The notes under the pieces: generated by a model
Database searches by the model: none
Told to the model about the DNA's origin: nothing
Seen by the model: the letters and a program-made list of their open reading frames with translations, nothing else
From: CAIVAT01 sp964455285
Lineage (GTDB): Bacteria; Bacteroidota; Bacteroidia; Bacteroidales; FEN-979
Direction: 5' to 3'
Length of the DNA: 64,000 nt
NCBI GenBank assembly: GCA_964455285.1
Contig: CAYVVG010000003.1
Span: forward strand, 1-64,000
Program-made: the position numbers and the translations under genes
Shown here: piece after piece, positions 1 through 7,394 of the stretch
Numbering within the stretch: the stretch's first letter is position 1
Layout of the letters: the number at the start of each line of letters is the position of its first letter

Positions 1-19
1 TCATTTCGGTTCCCTTCCA

Positions 20-217
20 TTATTCACTGAGCAGTTCAGCATCGAGCACGTCGAGTAGTACCTGAAGGCGGGCAGCCTCTGTTTGAAGTGTAGCCGTCTT
101 TTCAGGTGTGAGGGTATTATCCGACTGTAAACACTGGTTGATAAAGACCAGGTTTCTCAGGTAGGATGTTCTGGTGAGGATTTTATCCGGCACAGACATC
201 GAGGAGAATGTTTTCAT
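20..217 (-). CDS. Small hypothetical protein, 65 aa
   Basis: I do not recognise a family. The protein is soluble and mostly helical, with no signal peptide, and has a Thr/Glu-rich middle followed by a Leu-rich C-terminus. Its ATG overlaps the stop codon of the upstream 84-aa gene (ATGA), so the two are almost certainly translationally coupled. It is the third gene of a small minus-strand operon that begins with an HTH protein. An ATG at positions 2-4, preceded by a purine-rich stretch, may start a further gene running off the left edge of the window. Confidence 0.6.
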   Translation of the reverse strand: MKTFSSMSVPDKILTRTSYLRNLVFINQCLQSDNTLTPEKTATLQTEAARLQVLLDVLDAELLSE

Positions 218-468
218 ACGTTTTCGAGTTTGATTTTCGTAAGCCGCTTCTCCAGGCTTTTAACCTTTTTTGCATACTGTCTCACCAGCATAATTGCCTC
301 AGAGATAATAGATGGGTTAAAATCCGGTCTTTTGGGATTGAGACATCGATAGATGTACTGTAGGGTAAACAGTTGATCTTTTTTCTCAAGGCGTAATTTG
401 ATCACCTTGGCGCTTCCGTGTGGCAGTTTCTTCTTCAGTTCTGCGACTGATTCTTTTGCAACTTTCAT
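214..468 (-). CDS. Small basic protein with possible HTH, 84 aa
   Basis: An 84-residue Lys/Arg-rich protein. The stretch beginning LPHGSAKVI and running to FNPSIISEAI has the rhythm of the small Cro/CI-like helix-turn-helix proteins common in Bacteroidota (LP-G-A--I...., then a recognition-helix region, then I-EA). The recognition helix is not clear, so DNA binding is an inference. It lies 31 bp downstream of the HTH_17 gene and overlaps the next small gene by 4 bp. Such proteins are frequent on mobile elements. Confidence 0.6.
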   Translation of the reverse strand: MKVAKESVAELKKKLPHGSAKVIKLRLEKKDQLFTLQYIYRCLNPKRPDFNPSIISEAIMLVRQYAKKVKSLEKRLTKIKLENV

Positions 469-499
469 ACATTCTTGTTTTCATAGTGGGTTATTGATT

Positions 500-679
500 T
501 TAACATTTGCGAAGGTCCTCCATGACTTCGCTTTCAAAGAAAAAAAGTTTGCCCCCTATTTTGTGGGAGCGAATGGTTCCCGACTTGCTCCAACGATGGA
601 GTGCCGGTCGACTGACGCCGATCATCTTGCAGATGTATTTGGCCGTCACAGGCTTTTCTAAAAGTGACTTTTCGATCAT
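500..679 (-). CDS. Excisionase-like HTH_17 DNA-binding protein, 59 aa
   Basis: Reading the minus strand gives a 59-residue protein that is a complete MerR-like winged helix of the helix-turn-helix 17/excisionase type. It has the order KPVTAKYICKMIGVSRPALHRW, a central SG-IRSHKIGGK wing, and a terminal acidic helix ending at Cys59. This order (start helix, ..A.., GVSR..LHRW, ..I..HKIGGK..F) is characteristic of the family. The family includes phage and ICE excisionases and small regulators. A consensus -7 box lies 24 bp upstream. It is the first gene of a three-gene operon in an AT-rich segment next to a tRNA-Arg, which favours a mobile-element role, but no integrase is visible here. Confidence 0.8.
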   Translation of the reverse strand: MIEKSLLEKPVTAKYICKMIGVSRPALHRWSKSGTIRSHKIGGKLFFFESEVMEDLRKC

Positions 680-703
680 AATTTTTACGAATTAAGTGAG
701 GCG

Positions 704-711
704 CAAAAGTA
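704..711 (-). promoter_or_regulatory. -7 promoter box for the HTH operon
   Basis: CAAAAGTA on the plus strand reads TACTTTTG on the minus strand, a perfect match to the Bacteroidota TAnnTTTG box. It is 24 bp upstream of the HTH ATG. No clear -33 TTTG is seen. Confidence 0.55.
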
Positions 712-784
712 TGAAACCGGCCGCCACCGAGCAGGCAGAAAATATTAACAACGCACTGAAATATAGAGAAATAGTAACCTAAAC

Positions 785-804
785 TATACCTGTTTTATAC
801 CTGT
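785..804. repeat. Direct repeat with 11-bp period, possible operator
   Basis: The 9-mer TATACCTGT occurs at 785-793 and again at 796-804. The two copies are therefore spaced by one helical turn. They lie about 75 bp upstream of the HTH-operon promoter. This geometry suits a small HTH protein binding cooperatively, which is an inference. Confidence 0.4.
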
Positions 805-1058
805 GAAAAATTAACAACAGGGGGAACCATTTAGCCGTAAATTGGTTACACAGGAAGAAAAAAATGGAGGGAGAAAAGTAGCGGTGAGAAAAAAAGATAT
901 GAACATTTCAGAGGCAGGTGGGGTCCCAAAATGAGGGGTCGATGTTAATAGTCATGGACTGAATTTATTAACGAAAAAGGGGAGTTTGGAGCATGATTTT
1001 TTGCCCGGGGGAATCGGAAAAATGAATAGATTTGACAGATGATTACAGGCAGAAACAA
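805..1058. other. AT-rich intergenic region with no recognisable gene
   Basis: No open frame with coding character, RNA gene or clear repeat was found here. Base composition is visibly more AT-rich than in the housekeeping regions to the right. Confidence 0.5.
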
Positions 1059-1062
1059 AGAA

Positions 1063-1106
1063 AAAACCCAAACAACAAAATCACCTGATTTCATCGTTTG
1101 GGTTTT
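1063..1106 (-). terminator. Hairpin terminator after tRNA-Arg
   Basis: An 11-bp perfect inverted repeat (arms at 1063-1073 and 1096-1106, AAAACCCAAAC/GTTTGGGTTTT) with a 22-nt loop. Read on the minus strand it is followed by a run of T, as expected for the end of the tRNA-Arg transcript. Confidence 0.6.
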
Positions 1107-1187
1107 GTGAGTTGACAGAAAACTTGTCAGTTTTTTGCGCCCACCTTCTGAAACATCAGTATGTACTGCCTATTCAGAACTACTTAG

Positions 1188-1261
1188 TGACTCCGGAGGG
1201 ACTCGAACCCCCAACCAACAGAACCGGAATCTGCCATTCTATCCAATTGAACTACGGAGCC
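1188..1261 (-). tRNA. tRNA-Arg (anticodon CCG)
   Basis: The minus strand folds into a full cloverleaf. The acceptor GGCTCCG pairs with CGGAGTC and is followed by discriminator A. The D stem is GTTC/GAAT. The anticodon stem GCAGA/TCTGT encloses loop TTCCGGT, giving anticodon CCG at 1225-1227. The T stem GGGGG/CCCTC has loop TTCGAGT. CCA is not encoded. A -7 promoter box lies 82 bp upstream and a terminator hairpin about 80 bp downstream. Confidence 0.95.
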
Positions 1262-1270
1262 TGTATTATT

Positions 1271-1298
1271 TACGATCTACGATGTACGATCTACGATT
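1271..1298. repeat. Tandem heptamer array, 4 x TACGATN
   Basis: Four contiguous copies of TACGAT[C/G/T] fill the leader between the tRNA-Arg promoter and the mature tRNA 5' end. Confidence 0.85.
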
Positions 1299-1307
1299 TG
1301 TTTTTTT

Positions 1308-1331
1308 CGCTACCTCGCTATCTCGCTATTT
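1308..1331. repeat. Tandem octamer array, 3 x CGCTAYCT
   Basis: Three contiguous copies (CGCTACCT, CGCTATCT, CGCTATTT), also inside the tRNA-Arg leader. Confidence 0.8.
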
Positions 1332-1343
1332 CTTTCCGGCCTG

Positions 1344-1351
1344 CAAAGATA
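1344..1351 (-). promoter_or_regulatory. -7 box, probable tRNA-Arg promoter
   Basis: CAAAGATA on the plus strand is TATCTTTG on the minus strand, matching TAnnTTTG. It lies 82 bp upstream of the mature tRNA-Arg and is divergent from the fbaA promoter at 1371-1378. Confidence 0.5.
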
Positions 1352-1370
1352 AATATTTTTCAGGAATTAG

Positions 1371-1378
1371 TACCTTTG
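1371..1378 (+). promoter_or_regulatory. -7 box of fbaA
   Basis: TACCTTTG, a perfect TAnnTTTG box, 32 bp upstream of the fbaA ATG. Confidence 0.6.
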
Positions 1379-1410
1379 GCAACCGAAATACGCATTTAAT
1401 CCTATTTGTC

Positions 1411-2490
1411 ATGGCAGAAAAGATCAGAGATAAAGTGGCTCCCGGCGTTGCGACCGGTGAGGCCGTCAGGGAGATCTTCCGGATCGCGAAAGAGAACGGA
1501 TTTGCGCTTCCTGCAGTGAACGTGGTGGGCACCGGTTCGGTCAACGCGGTGATGGAGGCGGCCCGGTCGGTCAATTCGCCCGTGATCATCCAGTTCTCGA
1601 ACGGCGGCGGCGTTTTTTACGCCGGTAAGGGGTTGAAGAACGATCAGGAACAGGCGGCCATCCGGGGCAGCATCGCCGGAGCCGTGCACATTCACCAGAT
1701 CGCCGACATGTACGGGATTCCCGTGATCATCCACACCGATCACGCGGCAAAGAAGCTGCTTCCCTGGATCGACGGGCTGCTCGACGCCGGGGAGAAGTAC
1801 TTCGCCGAACACGGGAAACCGCTTTTCAGTTCACATATGCTGGACCTGTCGGAGGAACCCCTCGAAGAGAACATTGCCATCTGCAGACGGTACCTGGAGC
1901 GGATGAGCAAAATGGGAATGACCCTGGAGATCGAACTGGGGGTGACCGGGGGGGAAGAGGATGGTGTGGACAACACGGGAATCGACAGTTCGCGCCTCTA
2001 CACCCAGCCGGAACATGTGGCGCTGGCCTACGAAACCCTGATGCAGGTAAGCCCCGATTTCACCATCGCGGCTTCGTTCGGCAATGTTCACGGTGTGTAT
2101 AAACCCGGAAATGTCCGGCTGGAACCCATTATCCTGCACAACTCCCAGGATTATATCATGAAAAAAACGGGCACGGCGCACAACCCGGTCAATTTCGTAT
2201 TTCACGGAGGCTCGGGATCCGAACCCGAAAAGATCGCGGAGGCGATCCGTTACGGAGTGGTGAAGATGAATATCGATACCGATACCCAGTGGGCTTTCTG
2301 GGAAGGGATCCTGAAATTCTACCGGAAGAATGAAGGCTATCTGCAGGGACAGATCGGCAATCCGGAAGGCGAGGATAAACCCAACAAGAAATTTTACGAT
2401 CCCCGTGCCTGGTTACGGGAGGGGGAAAAATCGATGGTGGAGCGGCTGAAAACAGCGTTCGCCGACCTCAACTGCATCGACCGGTACTGA
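1411..2490 (+). CDS. fbaA: Class II fructose-bisphosphate aldolase, 359 aa
   Basis: Catalyses reversible cleavage of fructose 1,6-bisphosphate to dihydroxyacetone phosphate and glyceraldehyde 3-phosphate, in cytoplasmic glycolysis and gluconeogenesis. The length equals the E. coli FbaA subtype. HTDHAAKK at residues 108-115 supplies the catalytic Asp110 and zinc ligand His111. The acidic ELGVTGGEEDGVDN segment is the class IIA signature. FHGGSGS supplies the phosphate-binding loop with a zinc His, and NIDTDTQ the second phosphate site. The frame is open upstream but that part is tRNA-derived; the ATG at 1411 follows the promoter and gives the family N-terminus. A single transcription unit is likely, since its neighbours read the other way. 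Confidence 0.97.
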   Translation: MAEKIRDKVAPGVATGEAVREIFRIAKENGFALPAVNVVGTGSVNAVMEAARSVNSPVIIQFSNGGGVFYAGKGLKNDQEQAAIRGSIAGAVHIHQIADMYGIPVIIHTDHAAKKLLPWIDGLLDAGEKYFAEHGKPLFSSHMLDLSEEPLEENIAICRRYLERMSKMGMTLEIELGVTGGEEDGVDNTGIDSSRLYTQPEHVALAYETLMQVSPDFTIAASFGNVHGVYKPGNVRLEPIILHNSQDYIMKKTGTAHNPVNFVFHGGSGSEPEKIAEAIRYGVVKMNIDTDTQWAFWEGILKFYRKNEGYLQGQIGNPEGEDKPNKKFYDPRAWLREGEKSMVERLKTAFADLNCIDRY

Positions 2491-2520
2491 GTGACGGGTG
2501 ACGCGTGAATGGGAAAGGAG

Positions 2521-2568
2521 TAACAGGGTGACAGGGTAACAGGGTAACAGGGTAACAGAGTAACAAAG
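2521..2568. repeat. Tandem octamer array, 6 x TAACAGGG
   Basis: Six contiguous 8-mers of consensus TAACAGGG with one or two changes each, just after the fbaA stop codon. On the reverse strand the unit reads GTTACCCT, the same family as the long array at 7395-7506. Confidence 0.85.
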
Positions 2569-2581
2569 TATCAATTTTTTT

Positions 2582-2609
2582 CCTACTGCCTGTTGCCTGT
2601 TGCCCGTTA
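2582..2609. repeat. Tandem heptamer array, 4 x CCTGTTG
   Basis: Four 7-mers (CCTACTG, CCTGTTG, CCTGTTG, CCCGTTA). The last one includes the stop codon of the minus-strand Usp gene. Confidence 0.75.
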
Positions 2610-3458
2610 GAATCCGGCTCCCGCCGCCAGGGTGTTCTTGGCATGGATGCTGAGCACCGGGAAGGGGGAATGGTTGACGATCTGGTGCGCGAACGGGCCC
2701 AGGAAAATGTTTGCCGTGGTGGTCTCCTGCTCGGTCATGATCGAGATCAGGTTGGCCTCGATCGAAGCGGCGTATTCGATGGTCTTATCGGCGATGTTCT
2801 CACATTCGGCGTGGTCGATGTGGTACGGGATCTGCTCATCATCGAAATAGTTGGCCACCTGTGCGGCATAAATATCGACCTTGTGCCGCATTGTCTTCAA
2901 TTTTGAGGTGTACATTTTTAAAATGTATATCTCTGCCTGGTGGCTTTTGGCCAGGTAACCGGTAAACGACGCTTTCTGACGGGTCTCTTCCGCACTGTCG
3001 ATAGGCATCACGATCTTTTTCAGCGGCCGGCGGATGTTGATCCCTCCGCGGATCGTGATGACCGGGCAGTAACTGGCTGAGATGATCTTGTTGGCATTGC
3101 TGCCGATCCAGAACTCTTCAAACCCGGAGGCTCCGTGGGTCCCGGTCACGATCAGCATGGCCTTCTGCACTTTAGCCTCTTCGGTCACCTCTTTATAGAT
3201 CTTCCCTTTCCGGATCTTCCAGGTCATCTTCACCCCCGGATGGTGTGGCTGGTATTTCGCGATGAGGTCCTCGAACCCTTGCTCGACATCTTTGCTGGGA
3301 TCGGGGATCTTGGATTCGAATTTTTCCTTCTCGTTCGCCGTCTTCTGAACCCAGAGCAGGATCAATTCCCCGTTGCAGCTTTCGGCGATGGAAGCCGCAT
3401 GAAGGAAGGCATTGATTGAACACTCGGAGAAATCAATGGCCACAACTATTTTGTTCAT
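2607..3458 (-). CDS. Universal stress protein, two tandem Usp domains, 283 aa
   Basis: Two Usp (UspA-like) domains in tandem, about residues 1-140 and 145-280. The first starts KIVVAIDFSECS and ends with the ATP-binding pattern G-x2-G-x9-G-S in GTHGASGFEEFWIGSNA, then PVITIR. The second starts KKIVMPIDSAEETR and ends in PFPVLSIHA with no clear G-x2-G motif, so probably only the first domain binds nucleotide. It is cytoplasmic and has a general stress or signalling role in known members. It is the last gene of a minus-strand operon (Usp, SPOR protein, Usp); its ATG is 11 bp after the SPOR gene. It is a paralog of the first gene of that operon. Confidence 0.92.
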   Translation of the reverse strand: MNKIVVAIDFSECSINAFLHAASIAESCNGELILLWVQKTANEKEKFESKIPDPSKDVEQGFEDLIAKYQPHHPGVKMTWKIRKGKIYKEVTEEAKVQKAMLIVTGTHGASGFEEFWIGSNANKIISASYCPVITIRGGINIRRPLKKIVMPIDSAEETRQKASFTGYLAKSHQAEIYILKMYTSKLKTMRHKVDIYAAQVANYFDDEQIPYHIDHAECENIADKTIEYAASIEANLISIMTEQETTTANIFLGPFAHQIVNHSPFPVLSIHAKNTLAAGAGF

Positions 3459-3469
3459 ACTACAGGTTT

Positions 3470-3901
3470 TTAGAGGTCCGTTTTCGGTAAATTGACAGGG
3501 TCGGATATGATGAAGGCATTCGGATAGTCAGCCATGAGGTCGATCAGGAACCGCTGAGCCTCGAGCCGGGTGCGGAAATCTCCTACCCTCAATTTGTAAT
3601 TCGGCGACTTGAAGGTGAGGTATACCCCGACATCGGGATACCGGGCACGAAAGGCATCCTGGGCGGCATAGGCTTTATTTTTCGAATTCACCCCCGATTC
3701 GGAGAATATCTGGATCCGGAACCCGGAGGCGGTGCTAACCGACTGGTTGATCAGGATATGCTTGTTCACCAGCACATCGACCCTCGGATCGGCCACGATC
3801 TCGACTGCACCGCTGTCGATCCGGACTGATTGGGCCGTGACGGTTCCGGCAAGGGTGATGCCCACTGCCACGAAAAAAATATGCCACGACCGTCGTATCA
3901 T
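3470..3901 (-). CDS. Secreted SPOR-domain protein, 143 aa
   Basis: An N-terminal signal peptide (about residues 1-24, ending TVTAQ) precedes a linker and one SPOR domain at about 60-140. The domain shows GFRIQIFSES, then ARYPDVGVYLTFKSPNYKLRVGDF and a final AFIISD. SPOR domains bind denuded septal peptidoglycan, so a periplasmic, peptidoglycan-associated location is inferred. The ATG overlaps the stop of the upstream Usp gene (ATGA) and the next Usp gene starts 11 bp downstream, so it is embedded in a Usp operon. That is an unusual setting for a cell-wall protein. Confidence 0.85.
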   Translation of the reverse strand: MIRRSWHIFFVAVGITLAGTVTAQSVRIDSGAVEIVADPRVDVLVNKHILINQSVSTASGFRIQIFSESGVNSKNKAYAAQDAFRARYPDVGVYLTFKSPNYKLRVGDFRTRLEAQRFLIDLMADYPNAFIISDPVNLPKTDL

Positions 3902-4743
3902 TTTCCAAGTGTGAATGCTTCCCGGGGATGAATGCTCAGTACCGGAACGGGCGACTGGTTGATCAGTTGCTGCGATTGTGCGATCAGCAGCACGTTGGAC
4001 GGGGTTTCCTGCCCTGACACCACGGCGACCAGGTCGGCTCCGATCCGGGCGGCGTGTTCCAACACCGCCTTGGTCAGGTTTCCCGCCATCAGGCTCTCCT
4101 CACGGCAGGTGATCCCCAGTGCCCGGAGGTACTCCCGTCCTTTCGAGGCATTCTTTTCGGTGATGTGCCGGATCGATTTCAGATTACTGGTATGGGTGGT
4201 CACCAAGTGGATATCCGAACCAAAAAGCCCGGCCAGCTTACCCACGAAAGGTACCTTTTGAAGAGTCTCCGGTGTGCCGTCAATGGGCACCAGGATCTTC
4301 CTGACCCCACGGTCGATCGGAAAATCGTGCCGGACCGTGATCACGGGGCTGGTTGCATAGGTAACGATCTTGTAAGCGTTTGAACCGATCCAGAGCTCCT
4401 CATAACCCGAGATGCCATGGGCGCCGGTCACGATCAGTTCGGCTCCCAGGGTACTGGCCAGGTTGTCGACCTCCCGGTAGATCTTTCCCTTTTTCAGCTT
4501 GTATTCCATGGAAAGCCCCCTGGCCAGTTGCTTTCCGTATTGTGATACGATCTCTTCCAGTCTTTTCTTCGCTTCGTTGCGGGCTTCATTCGAAGCGTCA
4601 GGATAGACCGATTCCTGCGAGATCACCTTGTCGACCCACACAAGATGGATATCCGACCTGAACCGGTTGGCCATGAATACGGCATAATCGAGGGCGTGTA
4701 TGGACGTATTTGAAAAATCAATCGCAGCAATAATGGGTTGCAT
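3898..4743 (-). CDS. Universal stress protein, two tandem Usp domains, 281 aa
   Basis: Same architecture as the Usp protein at 2607-3458 and clearly its paralog. The first domain begins IIAAIDFSNTS and has the nucleotide pattern GAHGISGYEELWIGSNAYK. The second begins KILVPIDGTPET and ends PVPVLSIHPR. It is the first gene of the Usp-SPOR-Usp operon and overlaps the SPOR gene by 4 bp. It is transcribed divergently from ruvB across a 69-bp gap. Confidence 0.92.
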   Translation of the reverse strand: MQPIIAAIDFSNTSIHALDYAVFMANRFRSDIHLVWVDKVISQESVYPDASNEARNEAKKRLEEIVSQYGKQLARGLSMEYKLKKGKIYREVDNLASTLGAELIVTGAHGISGYEELWIGSNAYKIVTYATSPVITVRHDFPIDRGVRKILVPIDGTPETLQKVPFVGKLAGLFGSDIHLVTTHTSNLKSIRHITEKNASKGREYLRALGITCREESLMAGNLTKAVLEHAARIGADLVAVVSGQETPSNVLLIAQSQQLINQSPVPVLSIHPREAFTLGK

Positions 4744-4799
4744 GGCAGGTATAAAATTTGAGTACCGTAAAATTAGGAAAAAAAATTCACATTAATACT

Positions 4800-4807
4800 T
4801 ACTTTTG
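4800..4807 (+). promoter_or_regulatory. -7 box of ruvB, almost touching the ATG
   Basis: TACTTTTG matches TAnnTTTG and ends only 5 bp before the ruvB ATG at 4813. Transcription would start at or next to the start codon, giving a leaderless or nearly leaderless mRNA. Confidence 0.55.
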
Positions 4808-4812
4808 CCGGG

Positions 4813-5850
4813 ATGAACGAAAATCTGGATCCCACCGGAATAACACTCAACCAGGCTGAGAAAGAGATCGAACGGACTTTACGGCCCGGCGATTTTACCG
4901 AATTTTCGGGGCAGGATACCATCGTCGAGAACCTCCGGATATTCGTCAAAGCGGCCCGGCTGCGCGGCGAAGCGCTCGACCATGTGCTGCTGCATGGCCC
5001 CCCGGGTTTGGGCAAGACAACCCTGGCGCACATCATCGCTAACGAACTGGCGGTCAACATCCGGGTCACCTCGGGACCGGTGCTCGACAAGCCGGGCGAC
5101 CTGGCCGGTCTGCTTACGGGACTGGAACCCAACGATGTGTTGTTCATCGACGAGATCCACCGGTTATCGCCCATCGTGGAGGAATACCTCTACTCGGCCA
5201 TGGAGGACTACAAGATCGACATCATGCTCGAAACCGGTCCGAATGCGCGCAGCATCCAGATCAAGTTGAATCCCTTCACCCTCGTCGGGGCCACCACCCG
5301 GTCGGGTTTGCTCACCGCCCCGCTGCGGTCGAGGTTCGGCATCAATTCCAGGCTGAACTATTACAGCGCCCATGTGCTCGACCACATCATCAATCGTTCT
5401 GCCGGGATCCTGGGCGTGCCGATCGACCGGGAAGCTACGGCCGAGATCGCCCGCCGAAGCCGGGGCACCCCGCGCATCGCCAACCTGCTGCTGCGACGCG
5501 TGCGTGACTTCGCCCAGATCAAGGGCGACGGAAAGATCGACATGAAGATCAGCCAGTACGCGCTCGGGGCGCTGAACGTGGATAAGAACGGGCTTGACGA
5601 GATGGACAACAAGATCCTCGGCACCATCATCGAAAAATTCAGGGGAGGCCCGGTCGGGTTGGGAACGATCGCTACAGCGGTATCGGAGGATGCGGGAACC
5701 ATCGAAGAGGTGTACGAACCCTTCCTCATCCAGGAGGGATATCTCATGCGCACCCCCCGCGGCCGGGAAGTGACCGAACACGCCTACCGTCATCTCGGCA
5801 AGATCCGACCGGGCGATCAACCGATGCTTTTTGATGAACCGGGGTCATGA
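4813..5850 (+). CDS. ruvB: Holliday junction branch-migration helicase RuvB, 345 aa
   Basis: The AAA+ motor that drives branch migration with RuvA in recombinational repair. The length is typical. Walker A GPPGLGKT is at residues 62-69 and Walker B is LFIDEIHRL. GATTRSGLLTAPLRSRFG carries sensor 1 and the arginine-finger region, and the winged-helix C-terminus contains GPVGLGTIA and YEPFLIQEGYLMRTPRGR. ruvA and ruvC are not in the window. The gene overlaps queG by 4 bp (ATGA), so the two are probably cotranscribed. Confidence 0.98.
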   Translation: MNENLDPTGITLNQAEKEIERTLRPGDFTEFSGQDTIVENLRIFVKAARLRGEALDHVLLHGPPGLGKTTLAHIIANELAVNIRVTSGPVLDKPGDLAGLLTGLEPNDVLFIDEIHRLSPIVEEYLYSAMEDYKIDIMLETGPNARSIQIKLNPFTLVGATTRSGLLTAPLRSRFGINSRLNYYSAHVLDHIINRSAGILGVPIDREATAEIARRSRGTPRIANLLLRRVRDFAQIKGDGKIDMKISQYALGALNVDKNGLDEMDNKILGTIIEKFRGGPVGLGTIATAVSEDAGTIEEVYEPFLIQEGYLMRTPRGREVTEHAYRHLGKIRPGDQPMLFDEPGS

Positions 5851-6812
5851 ACGACCTGAAGGAGAACATCCGGAAAACTGCCCTGGAAATCGGATTCTCC
5901 CGTTGCGGTTTCACCCGGAATGAATCGCTGGAGCCGCTCCGGGCAAACTACGAAGCCTGGTTGGATCACAACCGCGACACCGGTCTCGATTATCTTGCCA
6001 CCCACCTCGAAAAGAGACTGCATCCCGAACAGGTGATGCCCGGCGCCCGGACGGTGATCGCCCTTCTCATGAACTATTACACTCCCGAGCCGGCAACTGC
6101 CGGAGATCACTTGATCATCGCAAGGTACGCGCGGGTCGCCGATTACCACACGGTGGTGAAGAGAAAACTGGAGCAGCTGGCTTCCTACCTGACCGGGACC
6201 TGCGGTGCCCGCGAAGTACGCTCGTTCGTCGATTCGGGACGGGTCCTGGAGAAAGCCTGGGCCGTGCGATGCGGCATCGGCTGGCAGGGAAAGAATTCTC
6301 TCATCATCAACCCCGAATGTGGATCCTACACTTTTATCGGCATCCTGCTGACCGACCTCGAGACCGGCAGCGATGAGCCGGCCGCCGATGGGTGCCATCG
6401 CTGTGACCGCTGCGTCAGGGCCTGTCCCACCGGGGCGCTCAACACCCCTTACCGCCTCGATGTCGCCCGGTGCATCGCCTACCATACCATAGAAACAAAA
6501 GAAGAGATCCCTCCGGAGATACGGGAGAAACTCGGCCGGAGGATCTTCGGATGCGATATCTGCCAGGAAATTTGTCCCTACAACCGGCTGGCCGCACCGC
6601 ACCGGATCCCCGAATTCACCATGGCGGATAACCTGGCCGGGATGAAGACTCACAACTGGAACAACCTGACGGAAAGAGAGTTTGATGCCCTGTTCGCCGA
6701 CAGCCCGGTGAAACGGACCGGTTTCGAAAAACTCCTGATGAACATCAGGGCTGCGAGCCCCAGCGAAAAGCCGGCAGATCAAAGCCCGCCATCAGCAGGA
6801 TGCGATCGGTGA
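5847..6812 (+). CDS. queG: Epoxyqueuosine reductase QueG, 321 aa
   Basis: Cobalamin- and FeS-dependent enzyme that reduces epoxyqueuosine to queuosine in tRNA, the last step of queuosine synthesis. The N-terminal half holds the substrate/cobalamin domain, with VDSGRVLEKAWA and GIGWQGKNSLIINPE-GSY as family signatures. Two [4Fe-4S] motifs follow: CHRCDRCVRACP and CDICQEICP. The B12 requirement matches the B12-dependent NrdJ elsewhere in the window. The 3' end overlaps the convergent ubiX gene by 68 bp, which is unusual. The length is close to the family norm, so the overlap seems real. Confidence 0.95.
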   Translation: MNDLKENIRKTALEIGFSRCGFTRNESLEPLRANYEAWLDHNRDTGLDYLATHLEKRLHPEQVMPGARTVIALLMNYYTPEPATAGDHLIIARYARVADYHTVVKRKLEQLASYLTGTCGAREVRSFVDSGRVLEKAWAVRCGIGWQGKNSLIINPECGSYTFIGILLTDLETGSDEPAADGCHRCDRCVRACPTGALNTPYRLDVARCIAYHTIETKEEIPPEIREKLGRRIFGCDICQEICPYNRLAAPHRIPEFTMADNLAGMKTHNWNNLTEREFDALFADSPVKRTGFEKLLMNIRAASPSEKPADQSPPSAGCDR

Positions 6813-7347
6813 CCGTAGCTAACATTTCTTCGATGGTGACCGGTTTGCTGTAAAAGGAGGGAGAAGCGGGGAAGATCACGGCCCCGGCCTCGGTGAGCAG
6901 TTTCATGTTGGTCAGGTGGATCAGGTTGTAGGGACTTTCGCGGGGCACCAGGATCAACCGCTGCCGCTCTTTGAGCATGACGTCGGCGGTTCGCGTGAGC
7001 AGGTCTGAAGAGATCCCCGCCGCGATCCGGCCGAGGGTGCCCATCGTGCACGGACAGATGATCATGGTATCATAGCCGGCTGACCCGGACGCCATCGGGG
7101 CGAAGAGATCGCCTGGGCTGTACGACCGGAACTTATCCGGATTGACCGACGGGTTTTCTTCCAGTTTCCTGAAGAAGTCGGCAACCTCTTCTCCGGTCTC
7201 GTATTTCCATACCGCCCGGGCATTTTCTGAAAAAATGATCCCGCAGGCCGCGACCTGCTCCTGCAACGCCACCATCCTTTCCAGGAGGACCTTTCCGTAA
7301 ACGGCCCCGCTCGCACCCGTTATTCCGACAACGATCTTTTTTTGCAT
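6745..7347 (-). CDS. ubiX: UbiX-family flavin prenyltransferase, 200 aa
   Basis: Makes prenylated FMN, the cofactor of UbiD-type decarboxylases. The protein starts with KIVVGITGASGAVYGK, the Rossmann-like flavodoxin fold signature of UbiX/Pad1, and contains IICPCTMGTLGRIAAGISSDLLTRTADVML and LVPRESP as conserved flavin/DMAP-site segments. The ATG at 7347 was chosen because translation from further upstream only adds non-conserved residues. No UbiD is in the window. The C-terminal coding end overlaps the end of queG on the other strand by 68 bp. Confidence 0.92.
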   Translation of the reverse strand: MQKKIVVGITGASGAVYGKVLLERMVALQEQVAACGIIFSENARAVWKYETGEEVADFFRKLEENPSVNPDKFRSYSPGDLFAPMASGSAGYDTMIICPCTMGTLGRIAAGISSDLLTRTADVMLKERQRLILVPRESPYNLIHLTNMKLLTEAGAVIFPASPSFYSKPVTIEEMLATVTDRILLMAGFDLPAFRWGSQP

Positions 7348-7394
7348 CCCAGATCCCTTCGCTCCGTTCATTCCCTCCGTCACCAACCAACCCC

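Noticed and set aside
20..468. Toxin-antitoxin pair
   Set aside because: Overlapping small genes fit the size, but neither protein shows a toxin fold or motif; an accessory-gene reading with the HTH gene is simpler.
1112..1399. Coding frame reading through the tRNA-Arg region
   Set aside because: Its middle (EGLEPPTNRTGICHSIQLN) is the classic false translation of a tRNA gene; the cloverleaf is clear.
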